Shown here in pieces: positions 17,406 to 26,475 of a stretch of DNA of 64,000 nucleotides (its first letter is position 1; each line of letters opens with the position of its first letter). Location: NCBI RefSeq assembly GCF_012277275.1, contig NZ_CP051155.1:1612001-1676000 (forward strand). Reading direction: 5' to 3'. The position numbers were made by a program, and so were the translations under genes. This DNA is from Gephyromycinifex aptenodytis. GTDB lineage: Bacteria > Actinomycetota > Actinomycetes > Actinomycetales > Dermatophilaceae. The notes beneath the pieces are model-generated. The model saw nothing but the letters and a program-made list of their open reading frames with translations, had not been told where the DNA came from and made no database searches.

Positions 17406-18323
17406 TTAGGGGGTGGCCGCCGCAGGAACGCCTGCGGCCGGGCCGGTCGGGACGGCAATGGCAGGAGCTGCCGGGCCGGCGGTGGCTCCGGGCGGGGTGT
17501 CGCTGACGGTGGGCAGGACCACGACCGCTACGCGGCGGTTACGGGCGCGCCCGGCGGTGCTCTTGTTGCTGGTCAGCGGCCGCTGGTCGGCATAGCCGGC
17601 AGCGGAGACGCGGGAGGCGGGAACACCGGCGCGCAACAGGTGCTGCAGCACGGTGGTCGCGCGGGCCGTGGACAGTTCCCAGTTGGAGCGGTACTGCCCG
17701 GAGATCGGCACGTTGTCGGTGTGGCCTTCAACGGTGATCACGTTGGGCAGCCCCTTCACGGTCGGGGCGATGATGTCCAACACCTCGCCACCGGCCGGTC
17801 GCAGGTCGGCCATGCCGATGTCGAACAGCACCTTGTCGGTGACGATGTTCACGACCAGGCCGCGCTCGTTCAGTTGGAACTCGACAGCGTCTTTCAGGCC
17901 CTTGGCGTTCAGTTGCGCCTGAATCTGCTGGCGCACCTTCTCCATCTGGGCCTTCTCCCGGGCGGCCGCGCTGGAGCGGGCCTTCTCCCGAGCCAACGCC
18001 GCGGCGGCCCCGGCCGGGTCCCGATCGAGGATGTCGTCGGTTGTGTCCGGAACTGCCTCCTTGGATTCACGCGGGTCCGGCGGCGGCGCGGGCGGCTGAC
18101 CCTCCAGGATGCCGTCGGAGCCGCTGAGGGCTTGGCTGCCTTCGCCGAAGGACTGCGCCGCGCCTTGACTGAACTCCTCGAACTTCTTCTGGTCGACCTG
18201 GCTGATGGCGAACATGACGATGAACAGCGCCAACAGCAAGGTGAGCATGTCGGCGTAGCTGAGCATCCAACGTTCGTGGTTGGCGTGTGCTTCGGCCTCG
18301 GGGATCTTCTTCTTGCGGGCCAT
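17406..18323 (-). CDS. motB: Flagellar motor stator protein MotB
   Basis: A 305-aa stator subunit. The single N-terminal membrane helix contains the proton-binding-type Asp25 in SYADMLTLL. A plug/linker region follows, and the OmpA-like peptidoglycan-binding domain runs from about 155 to 270, with VEGHTDNVPISG and NWELSTARA. A Pro/Ala-rich tail ends the protein. Its start codon shares a base with the motA stop (18323), so the pair is coupled. Confidence 0.95.
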   Translation of the reverse strand: MARKKKIPEAEAHANHERWMLSYADMLTLLLALFIVMFAISQVDQKKFEEFSQGAAQSFGEGSQALSGSDGILEGQPPAPPPDPRESKEAVPDTTDDILDRDPAGAAAALAREKARSSAAAREKAQMEKVRQQIQAQLNAKGLKDAVEFQLNERGLVVNIVTDKVLFDIGMADLRPAGGEVLDIIAPTVKGLPNVITVEGHTDNVPISGQYRSNWELSTARATTVLQHLLRAGVPASRVSAAGYADQRPLTSNKSTAGRARNRRVAVVVLPTVSDTPPGATAGPAAPAIAVPTGPAAGVPAAATP

Positions 18324-19105
18324 CAGGCGGCCTTGGCCTCGTCGGTCTTGGCCTTCTTACCGTTGTCCGGCAGGGAGGAACGAAGCTTCTGCTCCACCAT
18401 GCGCGGGGAGGTGCCGGCCTGTACCGCCAGGACCCCTTCGAGGATCATCTCCATGTTCTTGACCTCAAGGCCGGAGAGCCGCTTGAGCTTGGTGGACATC
18501 GGCAGCCACACGGCGTTGGCGATGAGCACACCCCACAGGGTGGCCACGAACGCGGAGGCGATCATGTGCCCGAGGGCAGCGACGTCTTCCAGGTTCCCCA
18601 GGGCGTGGATCAGACCCATGATGGCGCCGACGACGCCGATGGTCGGGGCGTAACCGCCCATGGCTTCGAAGAAGCCGACGGCGACCTTGTCCGCGTCTTT
18701 CTTGGCGTCGATCCGCATCTCCAACAGTTCGGCGATCTCGTCGGCGTCGGTGCCGTCGACGGTCATCTGGATGCCCTCTTTGAGCATGGGGTCGTCGATC
18801 TCTTTGGCCATGTCTTCCAGTGCGAGCAGACCTTCGCGGCGGGCCCGGTCAGCCATCTTGACGATGACGTCGACCAGGTCGGAACCGTCGGGAGCTTTGC
18901 CGGTGAAGGCTTTCTTACCGCCTTTGAGGGCGGTGGCCAGGTCGGCTTTCATCAGGCCGGCGGCGCCGGCCCCGAAGGTGCCGACGAAGATCAGGACCAG
19001 CGCGGGGATGTTCAGCAGGTGGGCGGGGCTGGAGCCTTCGATCAGCATCGTCACGATGACGGCGACGAAGACCAGCACCACCATCATGGCGGTTAACGGA
19101 TCCAT
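18323..19105 (-). CDS. motA: Flagellar motor stator protein MotA
   Basis: A 260-aa integral membrane stator subunit with four hydrophobic segments. Typical MotA sequences are seen: LLNIPALVLIFVGTFGAG, GGYAPTIGVVGAIMGLIHAL and ASAFVATLWGVLIANAVWLP. With MotB it forms the ion channel that drives rotation. Its length matches the family, and it lies 1 nt after the flbD stop. Confidence 0.96.
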   Translation of the reverse strand: MDPLTAMMVVLVFVAVIVTMLIEGSSPAHLLNIPALVLIFVGTFGAGAAGLMKADLATALKGGKKAFTGKAPDGSDLVDVIVKMADRARREGLLALEDMAKEIDDPMLKEGIQMTVDGTDADEIAELLEMRIDAKKDADKVAVGFFEAMGGYAPTIGVVGAIMGLIHALGNLEDVAALGHMIASAFVATLWGVLIANAVWLPMSTKLKRLSGLEVKNMEMILEGVLAVQAGTSPRMVEQKLRSSLPDNGKKAKTDEAKAA

Positions 19106-19106
19106 G

Positions 19107-19358
19107 TCAGTTCTCCGGGCTGGATACGGAGTGCAGGCGCACGGGAGGCACCGGCTCGGGCTGGGGGTGTGCCGAGGCGATCAGGACTGCGGCCCGAAAG
19201 CGGCAAACCTGCTCGACAATGCAGTCGACAGATTCCGCGACGACGTAGTGAGTTCCGCTCACCAGGGTGATCACGGTGTCAGGGGTCGCCTCAACGCGCT
19301 CTATCAAATCTGGGTTCAGCGCGAACGTCGTGCCGTTGCGGCGTGTGACGGTGATCAT
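19107..19358 (-). CDS. flbD: FlbD-family flagellar protein
   Basis: An 83-aa protein beginning MITVTRRNGTTFALNPDLIE, the hallmark of the short FlbD family (not the Caulobacter regulator of that name) found next to motA in Gram-positive flagellar operons. Typical members end near residue 65; this one has a Pro-rich extension. A TTG three bases upstream is also in frame, but ATG 19358 is the likelier start. It is first in a long operon running to flhA. Confidence 0.88.
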   Translation of the reverse strand: MITVTRRNGTTFALNPDLIERVEATPDTVITLVSGTHYVVAESVDCIVEQVCRFRAAVLIASAHPQPEPVPPVRLHSVSSPEN

Positions 19359-19436
19359 CAATTTCCCATCCGTGGCGGGGGTGGCAGTCCGGCCGCTCCA
19401 TGGCCGTTCCTCGGCCGTTCCTCGGCCTGCGAACTC

Positions 19437-19463
19437 CTATCGACCGCATGGCGCCCGAGTGAA
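19437..19463 (-). promoter_or_regulatory. Sigma-28-like promoter for the flbD-motA-...-flhA operon
   Basis: The minus strand reads TTCA-N15-GTCGATAG about 75 nt before flbD. It matches the layout of the other motility sites in the window. Between it and the gene lies a tandem 11-nt repeat (GGCCGTTCCTC, 19402-19423). Confidence 0.65.
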
Positions 19464-19543
19464 GCCCGGGCTAGGGGCTGACCTGCCCTGATGTGTCTGT
19501 GTGGCAGCCTTTTCGGGGCTCGCCGCAGCGACTCAGAAGTCGT

Positions 19544-19569
19544 GAAAAAGCAACGAGCCCACCCGGGCT
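19544..19569 (-). terminator. Terminator after the flgB-to-flgG operon
   Basis: On the minus strand a GC-rich 5-bp stem (AGCCC/GGGCT, 19556-19569) is followed within a few bases by TTTTT. It lies about 60 nt after the flgG-like stop and upstream of the flbD promoter. It should separate the two large flagellar operons. Confidence 0.55.
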
Positions 19570-19629
19570 GGGGCCATTTGCATAGTTGGCACCGAACCCG
19601 GATGGGCCGTCGCGTGGAATAGGGGCAGA

Positions 19630-20430
19630 TCAACGAACCTGGTTAACCGATTCGGTGAGTTCGTCCATCGTCATCAATAGTTTGGAGCTGGCCTGGAATC
19701 CGCGCTGCGCCATGATGAGGTTCGAAAGTTCTTTACCCATGTCGACATTGCTCGTCTCCACGACGCCGGAGAAGAGCTGTCCGAGCCCGTTACGGCCCGC
19801 CTGGCCTTCCTGGGCGGCACCGGAGGCCGTCGTGGCCTGGAATTCGGTGTTGCCGACGCGCAGCAGGCCGGCTTGGTTCTCGAACCGGGCGAGTTTGATC
19901 GTGCCCAGCACCCGGGAACCGCTGCCGTTGCTCATCACAAGCTCGCCGCGTTGGTTGATGCCCAAGGTCGGGGGGCCGCTGACTCCGGGCGGAACCCGCA
20001 CCGGCTGGTTGTCGCTGCCCAGCACTGCTTTGCCGTCGCCGGCACGCAGCACACCGTCAGCCGAGAGCGTGAACGCCCCGTTACGGGTGTAGACGGGGCC
20101 GTTCTGGCCCTGCAGGACGAAGTAGCCTTCGCCGCCGATGGCCAGGTCGGTGACCTGGTTGGTCATTTTGAAGGCGCCCTGGTGGAACTCCCCCTCGATC
20201 CCGCGCAGGGACACACCCAAACCGAGCATCGCCGGGTTGACGGCGCCGTTCGGTTGCGGCATCGGGGTGATGTCGTGCCCGCGAGCCACCTGGGACAGGG
20301 TGTCCTCGAACATCGAGCGGGACGCCTTGAAGCCGTCGGAGTTGACGTTGGCGATGTTGTTGGCGGTGACGTCGATGTAGGTCTGGTGCTGGCGCAATCC
20401 GTGGATCGCAGAGTCCGCAGCGCGGAACAT
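19630..20430 (-). CDS. flgG: Flagellar rod/hook protein, FlgG-like
   Basis: A 266-aa axial protein. The N-terminal rod signature is YIDVTANNIANVNSDGFK and the C-terminal heptad segment is ELSNLIMAQRGFQASSKLL. The central part has TDLAIGGEGYFVLQG, typical of FlgE/F/G proteins. At 266 aa it has the size of a distal rod protein (FlgG), but Gram-positive hook proteins can be equally short. FlgG versus FlgF versus FlgE is therefore not settled. It is last in the flgB operon. Confidence 0.85.
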   Translation of the reverse strand: MFRAADSAIHGLRQHQTYIDVTANNIANVNSDGFKASRSMFEDTLSQVARGHDITPMPQPNGAVNPAMLGLGVSLRGIEGEFHQGAFKMTNQVTDLAIGGEGYFVLQGQNGPVYTRNGAFTLSADGVLRAGDGKAVLGSDNQPVRVPPGVSGPPTLGINQRGELVMSNGSGSRVLGTIKLARFENQAGLLRVGNTEFQATTASGAAQEGQAGRNGLGQLFSGVVETSNVDMGKELSNLIMAQRGFQASSKLLMTMDELTESVNQVR

Positions 20431-20464
20431 GGGGGATCTCCCTCAGGTGGCAGGAACAACGCGG

Positions 20465-20504
20465 GACCGGCACCCCGCCGCGATGGTGGGGCGAGGTGCC
20501 GGTC
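20465..20504 (-). terminator. Intercistronic hairpin between the two hook/rod genes
   Basis: A 10-bp perfect stem (20465-20474 with 20495-20504) encloses a GC-rich inner region, in the 146-nt gap after the flgE-like gene. There is no U-run. It may attenuate transcription or stabilise the upstream message so that more hook protein is made. Confidence 0.45.
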
Positions 20505-20576
20505 AAGGCGCGGGAAGCTTCGGCGCCGGTGTAGCCACCGACGCACGCGCTCACCCAAGCGCAGCAGCGCTACGGC

Positions 20577-21401
20577 TCAGCGCTTCATGTTGATGAGGTC
20601 CTGCAAGACCTCATCGGAGGCCGTGATGACCTTGGAGTTCGCTTGGAAACCACGCTGAGCCATGATGAGGTTGGTGAACTCGCCAGCCAGATCGACGTTG
20701 GACAACTCCAACGTGCCGGCGGTGACGAAGCCCATGCCGTTGTCCTTGTCGTTGGGCTGGGCCAGAACCGGCTCGCCGGAGTTCAGCGTCTGGCGGAACA
20801 TCGTGCCGCCGACGCGGTCCAGGCCCTGCGGGTTGTTGAACTTCGCCAGGATGAGTGGCTCGCCGATCTGCGTCAGGGTTCCGGTGGTGTCCCCGACTGC
20901 GACACCACTGATGACACCGTTCGGTGCGATCTGGAAGGACTGCCATTGCTCGGCGGAAATCTGGATCTTGTTCTGGCCGCTGGCACCACCCATCACGTAG
21001 CTACCGTCACCGGTGACCAGGTAGCCGTCCGCGTCGAGGCTGAAAGCGCCGTTACGGGTATAGAACTTCTCGCCACCCTTGTCGATGACGAAGAAGCCGT
21101 CACCTTGGATCGCCAGGTCGGTGGGCACGTTGGTGACCTGCAGCCCGCCCTGGGTGAAGTTGCCGGTGATCTGCCCGAGGCGCACACCCAGGCCGACCTG
21201 GGCGGGGTTCATACCGCCGACGCCGTTGTCTGCGTTGGGTCCGGAGGCGTTGCGGACGACCTGGGAGAGGCTGTCCTCGAAGACTGCCCGGGTGTATTTG
21301 TAGCCGTGGGTGTTTACGTTGGCGATGTTGTTACCGGTGACGTCAAGGTAGATCTGGTGGTTGCGAAGACCGGAGACGGCCGACCACATAGAGCGGATCA
21401 T
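20577..21401 (-). CDS. flgE: Flagellar hook protein FlgE (short form)
   Basis: A 274-aa axial protein with the rod/hook N terminus (YLDVTGNNIANVNTHGYK), the TDLAIQGDGFFVIDKGG core motif, and the C-terminal EFTNLIMAQRGFQANSKVI. It directly follows flgD, the hook-cap gene, which favours the hook assignment. At 274 aa it lacks the large surface-exposed D2/D3 insertions of enterobacterial FlgE. It is clearly paralogous to the next gene (19630-20430). Confidence 0.87.
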   Translation of the reverse strand: MIRSMWSAVSGLRNHQIYLDVTGNNIANVNTHGYKYTRAVFEDSLSQVVRNASGPNADNGVGGMNPAQVGLGVRLGQITGNFTQGGLQVTNVPTDLAIQGDGFFVIDKGGEKFYTRNGAFSLDADGYLVTGDGSYVMGGASGQNKIQISAEQWQSFQIAPNGVISGVAVGDTTGTLTQIGEPLILAKFNNPQGLDRVGGTMFRQTLNSGEPVLAQPNDKDNGMGFVTAGTLELSNVDLAGEFTNLIMAQRGFQANSKVITASDEVLQDLINMKR

Positions 21402-21440
21402 GAAAAAGTCCTCCTTCTCGAACGCAGGGGGTTCGAGGTA

Positions 21441-22256
21441 TCAGGCGGTGGGGCCGGTCGTGCCGGTTCCAGTGGCAGTGCCATCCGTGGCAGGGGCTCC
21501 GGCTGTGGAGCCGGAGGTGTCCGTATCGCCGGCGGAGGGAGCCGGGGCGGGGGTTGTCGGTGCAGGAGCAGGTGTGGTGCCGGTAGCCGGACCCGGCTCC
21601 GTAGGTGCAGGCGCCGGTGCTGGTGCGGGGGCGCTGGCAGGCGCCTTGACCGACTTCACCGAACCGAGCGGCACGCTCGTGCCACCCACGATGAGAATCG
21701 GCCCGGACTCGTCGAACTTGACTGTTTCCACGACTCCATCGAGCGTCTGACTCGCATCGGCCGGGTTGGCGAAAGAGATGTTCGCCCCGATCAGGCCGAC
21801 AGCAGCCGACATTCGCTGCTCGACGCGTTGAGTGGCGTAGTAAGCCATGAGGTCGTTGTTGCTGGCCGTCAACTTCTCTGCGGCTTTGGCCATCGACTCT
21901 GCAGAGGTCGTCATCTCGTTGACGCGCTCCAGCATCGCCATAGAGGCGGTCTGCTGCATCATCGCGGTGGTGTCGGCCGGCTTGGAAGGATCTTGGTAGC
22001 GCATCTGCGCCACGAGGAGCTTCATGAAGTCGTCGGCGTCCAGCGCCTGACCGTGTTTGCGGTTGATCGTCTTGGCCAGCTCGTTGGCCTCCGGTGGCGC
22101 GGCGGATGCCCAGGTACCGGTCGCCGGGTCCCAGGTGGCTTTGGCCATCGGGATCCGATAGGAGCTGCCGTCGGGCTGTTTGATGGTGACGTATTGCGGG
22201 CTGGTGGTGCCCGTCGTGGCGCCGGCTGGGGCCGGGCCCGTGGGTTGCACGGTCAT
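21441..22256 (-). CDS. flgD: Flagellar hook capping protein FlgD
   Basis: A 271-aa protein. The conserved N-terminal FlgD core reads DDFMKLLVAQMRYQDPSKPAD (starting near residue 74), followed by a helical stretch with SMAMLERVNEM. The C terminus after residue 200 is a low-complexity Ala/Pro/Thr tail instead of a full Fn3-like domain. FlgD caps the growing hook. The start lies 9 nt after the fliK stop. Confidence 0.9.
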   Translation of the reverse strand: MTVQPTGPAPAGATTGTTSPQYVTIKQPDGSSYRIPMAKATWDPATGTWASAAPPEANELAKTINRKHGQALDADDFMKLLVAQMRYQDPSKPADTTAMMQQTASMAMLERVNEMTTSAESMAKAAEKLTASNNDLMAYYATQRVEQRMSAAVGLIGANISFANPADASQTLDGVVETVKFDESGPILIVGGTSVPLGSVKSVKAPASAPAPAPAPAPTEPGPATGTTPAPAPTTPAPAPSAGDTDTSGSTAGAPATDGTATGTGTTGPTA

Positions 22257-22265
22257 GGTCTCTCC

Positions 22266-24545
22266 TCAGATGCGAACGTCAAGGGCGCCGTCATCGGACG
22301 GGCCGTGCTGAATCGCCTGTTCGGTGGTCTCGACAAGCTCGCCCGCGTCGAAGCCGGTGTCGGCTGCCGCGCCGCGGCGCTCGTCCTCGGTCGGGGCTTC
22401 GAAGCTCTCCCACGGGTTCTGCCCGTCCGCGCCACCGGCATCGACGTCGAGCGAGCCGGACTTCAGGCCCATCTCGGAGAGCTGCTGGCGCAGTTGGTCA
22501 AGGTTGTCCCGGAGCATGTCCCGGGCGCCGCCCTCGGCGGCGAGCATGTGGATCGAGACCTCGCCGCCGCGCATCTCCACCTGCACGCGCACCCGACCCA
22601 GTCCAGCCGGATCCAGGTGCAGCGCAATCTGGTAGCTGCCGTCGGCGCCGCGCAAAAGCGGACCCACGGCCTGCATGACCTGCGAATGCGGCGGTAGCGC
22701 CGCGTGCGCGGGAGCACCCGGTAGGGGTGCCGGCGCGGCAACCGGCGCGAAGGTTGCCTGGGTGGCTACCCGCTCGGCCCCACTGACGGGCGTGTTCTGC
22801 CCGGCTTGGCTCTGGGCGGCCTGGCTCTGCGCGGTTGGGCTGTCACCGGTTGCGCGGGGCAGCTCGAAACCTGCTCGTTCAAGCGGTGCAGCCTCCGGCG
22901 ACGCCATCGCTGCAACACCCGGGTCGCGGCGCTGCGGGTCGGGGTCGTCGGCGGTGCTGGCCTGGCTCTGTGCGCCTAGCCCGGCGCGTCCGACCTGCGG
23001 CACGCTCACCGCCGGTTCGATATCGGTTTCGATCTCGGGCGGGTCTTCGCCCGTCCCGATCGGGGCGGGCGTGGCGCTGGGTGCCCTCAGGGCCGGGATC
23101 TCACTACCACCGGCACCCGTCGCTAAGGTCGGCAGGCCGGCGCCGACGGCGGTTGCCGCCGCTGGGGGTGCTGCGCCAGGACTCGGTAGCGGCCCCGGCG
23201 CCAGGTCAGGGGCGACCTCAGTCTCGACAGCGGCGGCCGGGACCCCGCTCGCAGCAGCGCTGACGGCACGCTCAGCCGCCGGGCCGACTGCGGCCGCACC
23301 CACCGCACTGATCGGACCGGTCGTCGCGCTCGCCGCGACGGCCGCAGACGGCGTCATCGTCGGCGCAGGGCTGACCCCGGCGGACGAACGCGCGACGTCA
23401 GCAGCACCTCCAACGGCTGGGGCCTCGGCTGGGGTTGGGCCCGTGGCGGCGGCGACCGGCAACTCGGGGCGCGAGGCCGCGAGGTTGCTGTCCACAGCCG
23501 GGGCGTGCGCCGTTGTCGCCTGGGTGGCGGCGGTGGCCCCGAGTACGCCGGCCGGCATGCTGCCCTGGCCGGTTTGGGTGGCGGGACCTGGCACCGGGGT
23601 GGCGGCGGCGGGACTGGCGGCGGCCGTTGGGCTGGCCGGGCTGGCTGGGCTGGCGGCGCCAGCCTGAGCCGGGACCCCGTCTCCGGCCAATCGTGTTGCT
23701 GCCTGGGCCGTTTCCAGCTCCGTGGCAAGGGGGATCTCGGGACCGAGCCCGGTGGGTGCGCCGGTGGCAGGGCCGCCAGCGGCGGCATGGGGCGCGGAGT
23801 CCGCGTTGGGCTTGTTGGCAGCGGCAAGCATCTCGGCGGCCACTGCGTTAGCGGCAGGTGTAGCCGCAGCGGCAGTCACCGGCCCCGCACCGGTGGATAA
23901 CGACGCAGCTTGCGCGCCGCTGGTTACGGCGCCGGCTACCTGGGCAGCTTCAGCCGACCCGGCGACTGCGGCGCCGGTCTGTGCCGTGTTCGCCGGCGTG
24001 CCGAAGGAGATGTCTACCGTGCTCGGCACTGCGAACAGCGCCTCGACCCCGCCTGGAGTCGATGTTGCCCCCTGGGCCGCAGCGGCGTCCGCAGCGTTGC
24101 CGTTGGAAACGGGGAAGCTCGCCGCGACGCTGTCCAGGGTCTCGGCGGCGTCGAGCGCGACGGCCTGCGTAGCGAGCGCGGCCTCACGCAGGGCCGCCGG
24201 AGTCAGCACGCTGCACCCAGCGGGCAACACCTGGGCGTAGTAACTCGCGCGCTCCCCCGCCAGGCTGCCCGCCGACGAAACCTCGTGCGATGCCCCACCG
24301 GCGCTTTCGCCAGCCGCCTGTCCGCCCGCAGCTGCGTGCTCACTGCGCGGGGGGTTGGCGTTGTCCTTGACTATGGGGCCGAAACTGTTGCGGGCGTTGG
24401 CGCGGGCGCCTTCGGCTTGCTTGCTGCCCAGCGCGGCATCCAGGGCGTCATCGAAGCGAGCACCGCCGGAGTCCCGTTCGGCGGCTGCCGAACGCGAGGA
24501 CAATCCTGCGGCGACCCTCTTGATTGAGGTGATGATCTCGCTCAT
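22266..24545 (-). CDS. fliK: Flagellar hook-length control protein FliK
   Basis: A 759-aa protein that is mostly Ala/Pro/Gly-rich low complexity, as expected for the secreted ruler part. A compact C-terminal FliK domain lies at about 630-715. It contains LHLDPAGLGRVRVQVEMRGG and LRDNLDQLRQQLSEMGL, the substrate-specificity switch region that contacts FlhB. It is longer than usual (about 400 aa). The start overlaps the upstream hydrolase gene by 4 nt (ATGA). Confidence 0.9.
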   Translation of the reverse strand: MSEIITSIKRVAAGLSSRSAAAERDSGGARFDDALDAALGSKQAEGARANARNSFGPIVKDNANPPRSEHAAAGGQAAGESAGGASHEVSSAGSLAGERASYYAQVLPAGCSVLTPAALREAALATQAVALDAAETLDSVAASFPVSNGNAADAAAAQGATSTPGGVEALFAVPSTVDISFGTPANTAQTGAAVAGSAEAAQVAGAVTSGAQAASLSTGAGPVTAAAATPAANAVAAEMLAAANKPNADSAPHAAAGGPATGAPTGLGPEIPLATELETAQAATRLAGDGVPAQAGAASPASPASPTAAASPAAATPVPGPATQTGQGSMPAGVLGATAATQATTAHAPAVDSNLAASRPELPVAAATGPTPAEAPAVGGAADVARSSAGVSPAPTMTPSAAVAASATTGPISAVGAAAVGPAAERAVSAAASGVPAAAVETEVAPDLAPGPLPSPGAAPPAAATAVGAGLPTLATGAGGSEIPALRAPSATPAPIGTGEDPPEIETDIEPAVSVPQVGRAGLGAQSQASTADDPDPQRRDPGVAAMASPEAAPLERAGFELPRATGDSPTAQSQAAQSQAGQNTPVSGAERVATQATFAPVAAPAPLPGAPAHAALPPHSQVMQAVGPLLRGADGSYQIALHLDPAGLGRVRVQVEMRGGEVSIHMLAAEGGARDMLRDNLDQLRQQLSEMGLKSGSLDVDAGGADGQNPWESFEAPTEDERRGAAADTGFDAGELVETTEQAIQHGPSDDGALDVRI

Positions 24546-26047
24546 GCCGCGCTCCCTGAGATGTTCGCCATGATCCTGCGGACGTAGTTCTGGGTCTCGC
24601 GGTAAGGCGGCACCCCGTCGTACTTGCGTACCGCACCGGCCCCGGCGTTGTAGGCCGCCAATGCGAGCTCGGTCGAACCGAAGGAACGCAGGTGGGAGCG
24701 CAGCAGACGCGCCGCGCCGTCAACGGCCTGGGCCGGGTTGAAGGCATCGGTGACCCCGAGCCCGCGCGCCGTCCCCGGCATCAACTGCATGAGGCCGCGC
24801 GCCCCAGCGTGGCTGACGGCGGTGGCTTTGAAGTTGCTCTCCTGCTTGGCCACAGCCGCCAACAGGTTGGCCGGGACGCCGTACTTGCGTTCAGCCGCCA
24901 CGAACAGTTCCCGGTACCGCTCGGGGGCGGCCGCCAACGCCGACCCGCCGGTCAAGGTGGTTGCCGGGCTCGGGGCCGAGACCGGGCCGACGCCGGCCAC
25001 GGCCGCAGCGATGCTGGGGCTGGGGCTGGGGCTGGGGCTGGGGCTGCCAGCTTCGCCCAAACCGCCCAGACCCCCGGCTGCATCCGGCATGTGCGCGATG
25101 GCGCTGGCCACCGCGGCGTCCCAGGTGTCCGGAGCGGGGGCGCCGTCCCCGGTGCTCACCGCCGGCGACAAAGCCGCCGAACGCAGCGCCGAGGCCAGGG
25201 TCATCGTCGAGGTTTGCGCAGCGGGGTCGGTGGGGCCACCGGCCGGGTTAGGCGTGGCGGTGTCGGCCACCGAGGCGGACAGGGCTTGGGCCAGGTTGGC
25301 GACCTTGGCCGCGGACTGAACGGTGCGGGTCGCTGCCGCGTCCTTGGCAGTCCCGGTAAGCGCCTCGGCTGCCGCCGCATCGGGCAGCACCCGCCGGATC
25401 GCGGTGAGGTTCTTGTGGATCTTGCTGATTTTGACGACGTCGCCGGTGCGGGGGGCGTGGATCATCTTGCCGTCCCCGACATAGATCCCGATGTGGTGCA
25501 CCGGGCTGCCGAAGGCGACCAGATCACCGGGGCGGGCCTGGGCGATGGAGTCGACCTTGGCGCCGGCCCGGGCCTGATCCCGGGCGACCCGCGGCAGGGA
25601 GATCCCGTGCTGCTTCATCACCAATTGGACGAACCCCGAACAGTCCAGACCGACGGAGGGGTTCGTGCCGCCCCACTTGTACGGGATACCCAGGTACTTC
25701 TTCGCGGTGGCCAACACCCCATCGACGCCGGCGTTGGCGCCCCCGTCGGAGGCAGTCGGACTTGCAACTGCCTGCGAGGGCGCCGGGGGCGTACTCACCG
25801 GTGCTGCTGCCGGGATCTTCTGCTCGAAAGCGGAAGCCACCGGCGCGCGGGAGGCCGCCGCCTTGGGGTGCTTCGCGCTGGCTTCGGACTGCGCCCGGTC
25901 CATCGCTGCGCCGAAAGAGGAGGGGGAGGACGTGTCTTTCGGTCCTGCGGCCGCCGTGGCAGTAGCGGCCGCAGGGGTGCCGAAGAGCGATTGGATCTGC
26001 GCGACGCGTGCTTGCGCGCCGGCGATCCCACTAACATCCACGCTCAT
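24542..26047 (-). CDS. Bifunctional peptidoglycan hydrolase: NlpC/P60 endopeptidase plus SLT lytic transglycosylase
   Basis: A 501-aa protein inside the flagellar operon between fliJ and fliK. Residues 108-212 are an NlpC/P60 domain with Cys136 (DCSGF), His185 and His197. Residues 375-500 are an SLT-type transglycosylase domain with Glu403 (QESNF), HAGARGLMQLMPGTA and AYNAGAGAV. The linkers are Ala/Pro-rich and include an SP repeat at 334-345. No N-terminal signal peptide is visible, so it is probably exported by the flagellar apparatus and opens the wall for the rod, replacing the muramidase part of FlgJ. It overlaps fliJ by 4 nt. Confidence 0.92.
   Translation of the reverse strand: MSVDVSGIAGAQARVAQIQSLFGTPAAATATAAAGPKDTSSPSSFGAAMDRAQSEASAKHPKAAASRAPVASAFEQKIPAAAPVSTPPAPSQAVASPTASDGGANAGVDGVLATAKKYLGIPYKWGGTNPSVGLDCSGFVQLVMKQHGISLPRVARDQARAGAKVDSIAQARPGDLVAFGSPVHHIGIYVGDGKMIHAPRTGDVVKISKIHKNLTAIRRVLPDAAAAEALTGTAKDAAATRTVQSAAKVANLAQALSASVADTATPNPAGGPTDPAAQTSTMTLASALRSAALSPAVSTGDGAPAPDTWDAAVASAIAHMPDAAGGLGGLGEAGSPSPSPSPSPSIAAAVAGVGPVSAPSPATTLTGGSALAAAPERYRELFVAAERKYGVPANLLAAVAKQESNFKATAVSHAGARGLMQLMPGTARGLGVTDAFNPAQAVDGAARLLRSHLRSFGSTELALAAYNAGAGAVRKYDGVPPYRETQNYVRRIMANISGSAA
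25014..25043 (-). repeat. Hexanucleotide repeat coding Ser-Pro
   Basis: Five perfect CTGGGG units on the plus strand (25014-25043) encode a Ser-Pro run in the linker of the NlpC/SLT hydrolase. Being a multiple of three, length changes would alter the linker without a frameshift. Confidence 0.85.
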
Positions 26048-26475
26048 CGACGTCCCTTCTTTCGTCTTGTCGCACTCTCTTCGGCTGCCCGCTGGTCGAC
26101 GGTGAGCATTTCCGCGAACCGCTCCTCACGGGCTCGCTCGACCAACCGCTCCAGCCCTTGGGTGCGCATCGATGCCGTCCGCACATCCCCTCTGGCCTGC
26201 ACCGTTGTCTCCTGGGCGTCTTCGAGGCACTGCCGGGCCAGGGTCACCGAGGAAGCTGCCGCCTGGGCCACGGCGTGGTGGCGTTGGAATCCCGACAGGT
26301 CTGTCTCAGCATCTGGCGGCCGGACGACCTTGGGGTACTCCTGCACGCGAGTGCTGAGCACCGTTTGCGCGGCCCGCTGGGCGGCGTTGGCCTCCGCGAG
26401 CGCGGCCTTGGCCTTGTCCTCCTCGATTCGGCGGACACGCAACAGGGTGTCGTAGGGGGTGATGAACTTGGCCAT
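26044..26475 (-). CDS. fliJ: Flagellar export protein FliJ
   Basis: A 143-aa, highly charged, helical (coiled-coil) protein starting FITPYDTLLRVRRIEEDKAKAAL, typical of FliJ. It sits between fliI and the hydrolase gene and shares a base with the fliI stop. FliJ is the central stalk of the export ATPase. Sequence conservation in this family is low, so the call rests on size, coiled coil and position. Confidence 0.85.
   Translation of the reverse strand: MAKFITPYDTLLRVRRIEEDKAKAALAEANAAQRAAQTVLSTRVQEYPKVVRPPDAETDLSGFQRHHAVAQAAASSVTLARQCLEDAQETTVQARGDVRTASMRTQGLERLVERAREERFAEMLTVDQRAAEESATRRKKGRR

Noticed and set aside
20643-22697. Long plus-strand frame (684 codons) over flgE, flgD and the end of fliK
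   Set aside because: It lies exactly antisense to three recognisable flagellar genes, is His/Gly/Arg-rich as expected for a shadow of high-GC coding DNA, and shows no domain.
24692-26455. Plus-strand frame of 587 codons over the NlpC/SLT gene and fliJ
   Set aside because: Antisense shadow; the minus-strand proteins have full domains and operon overlaps.
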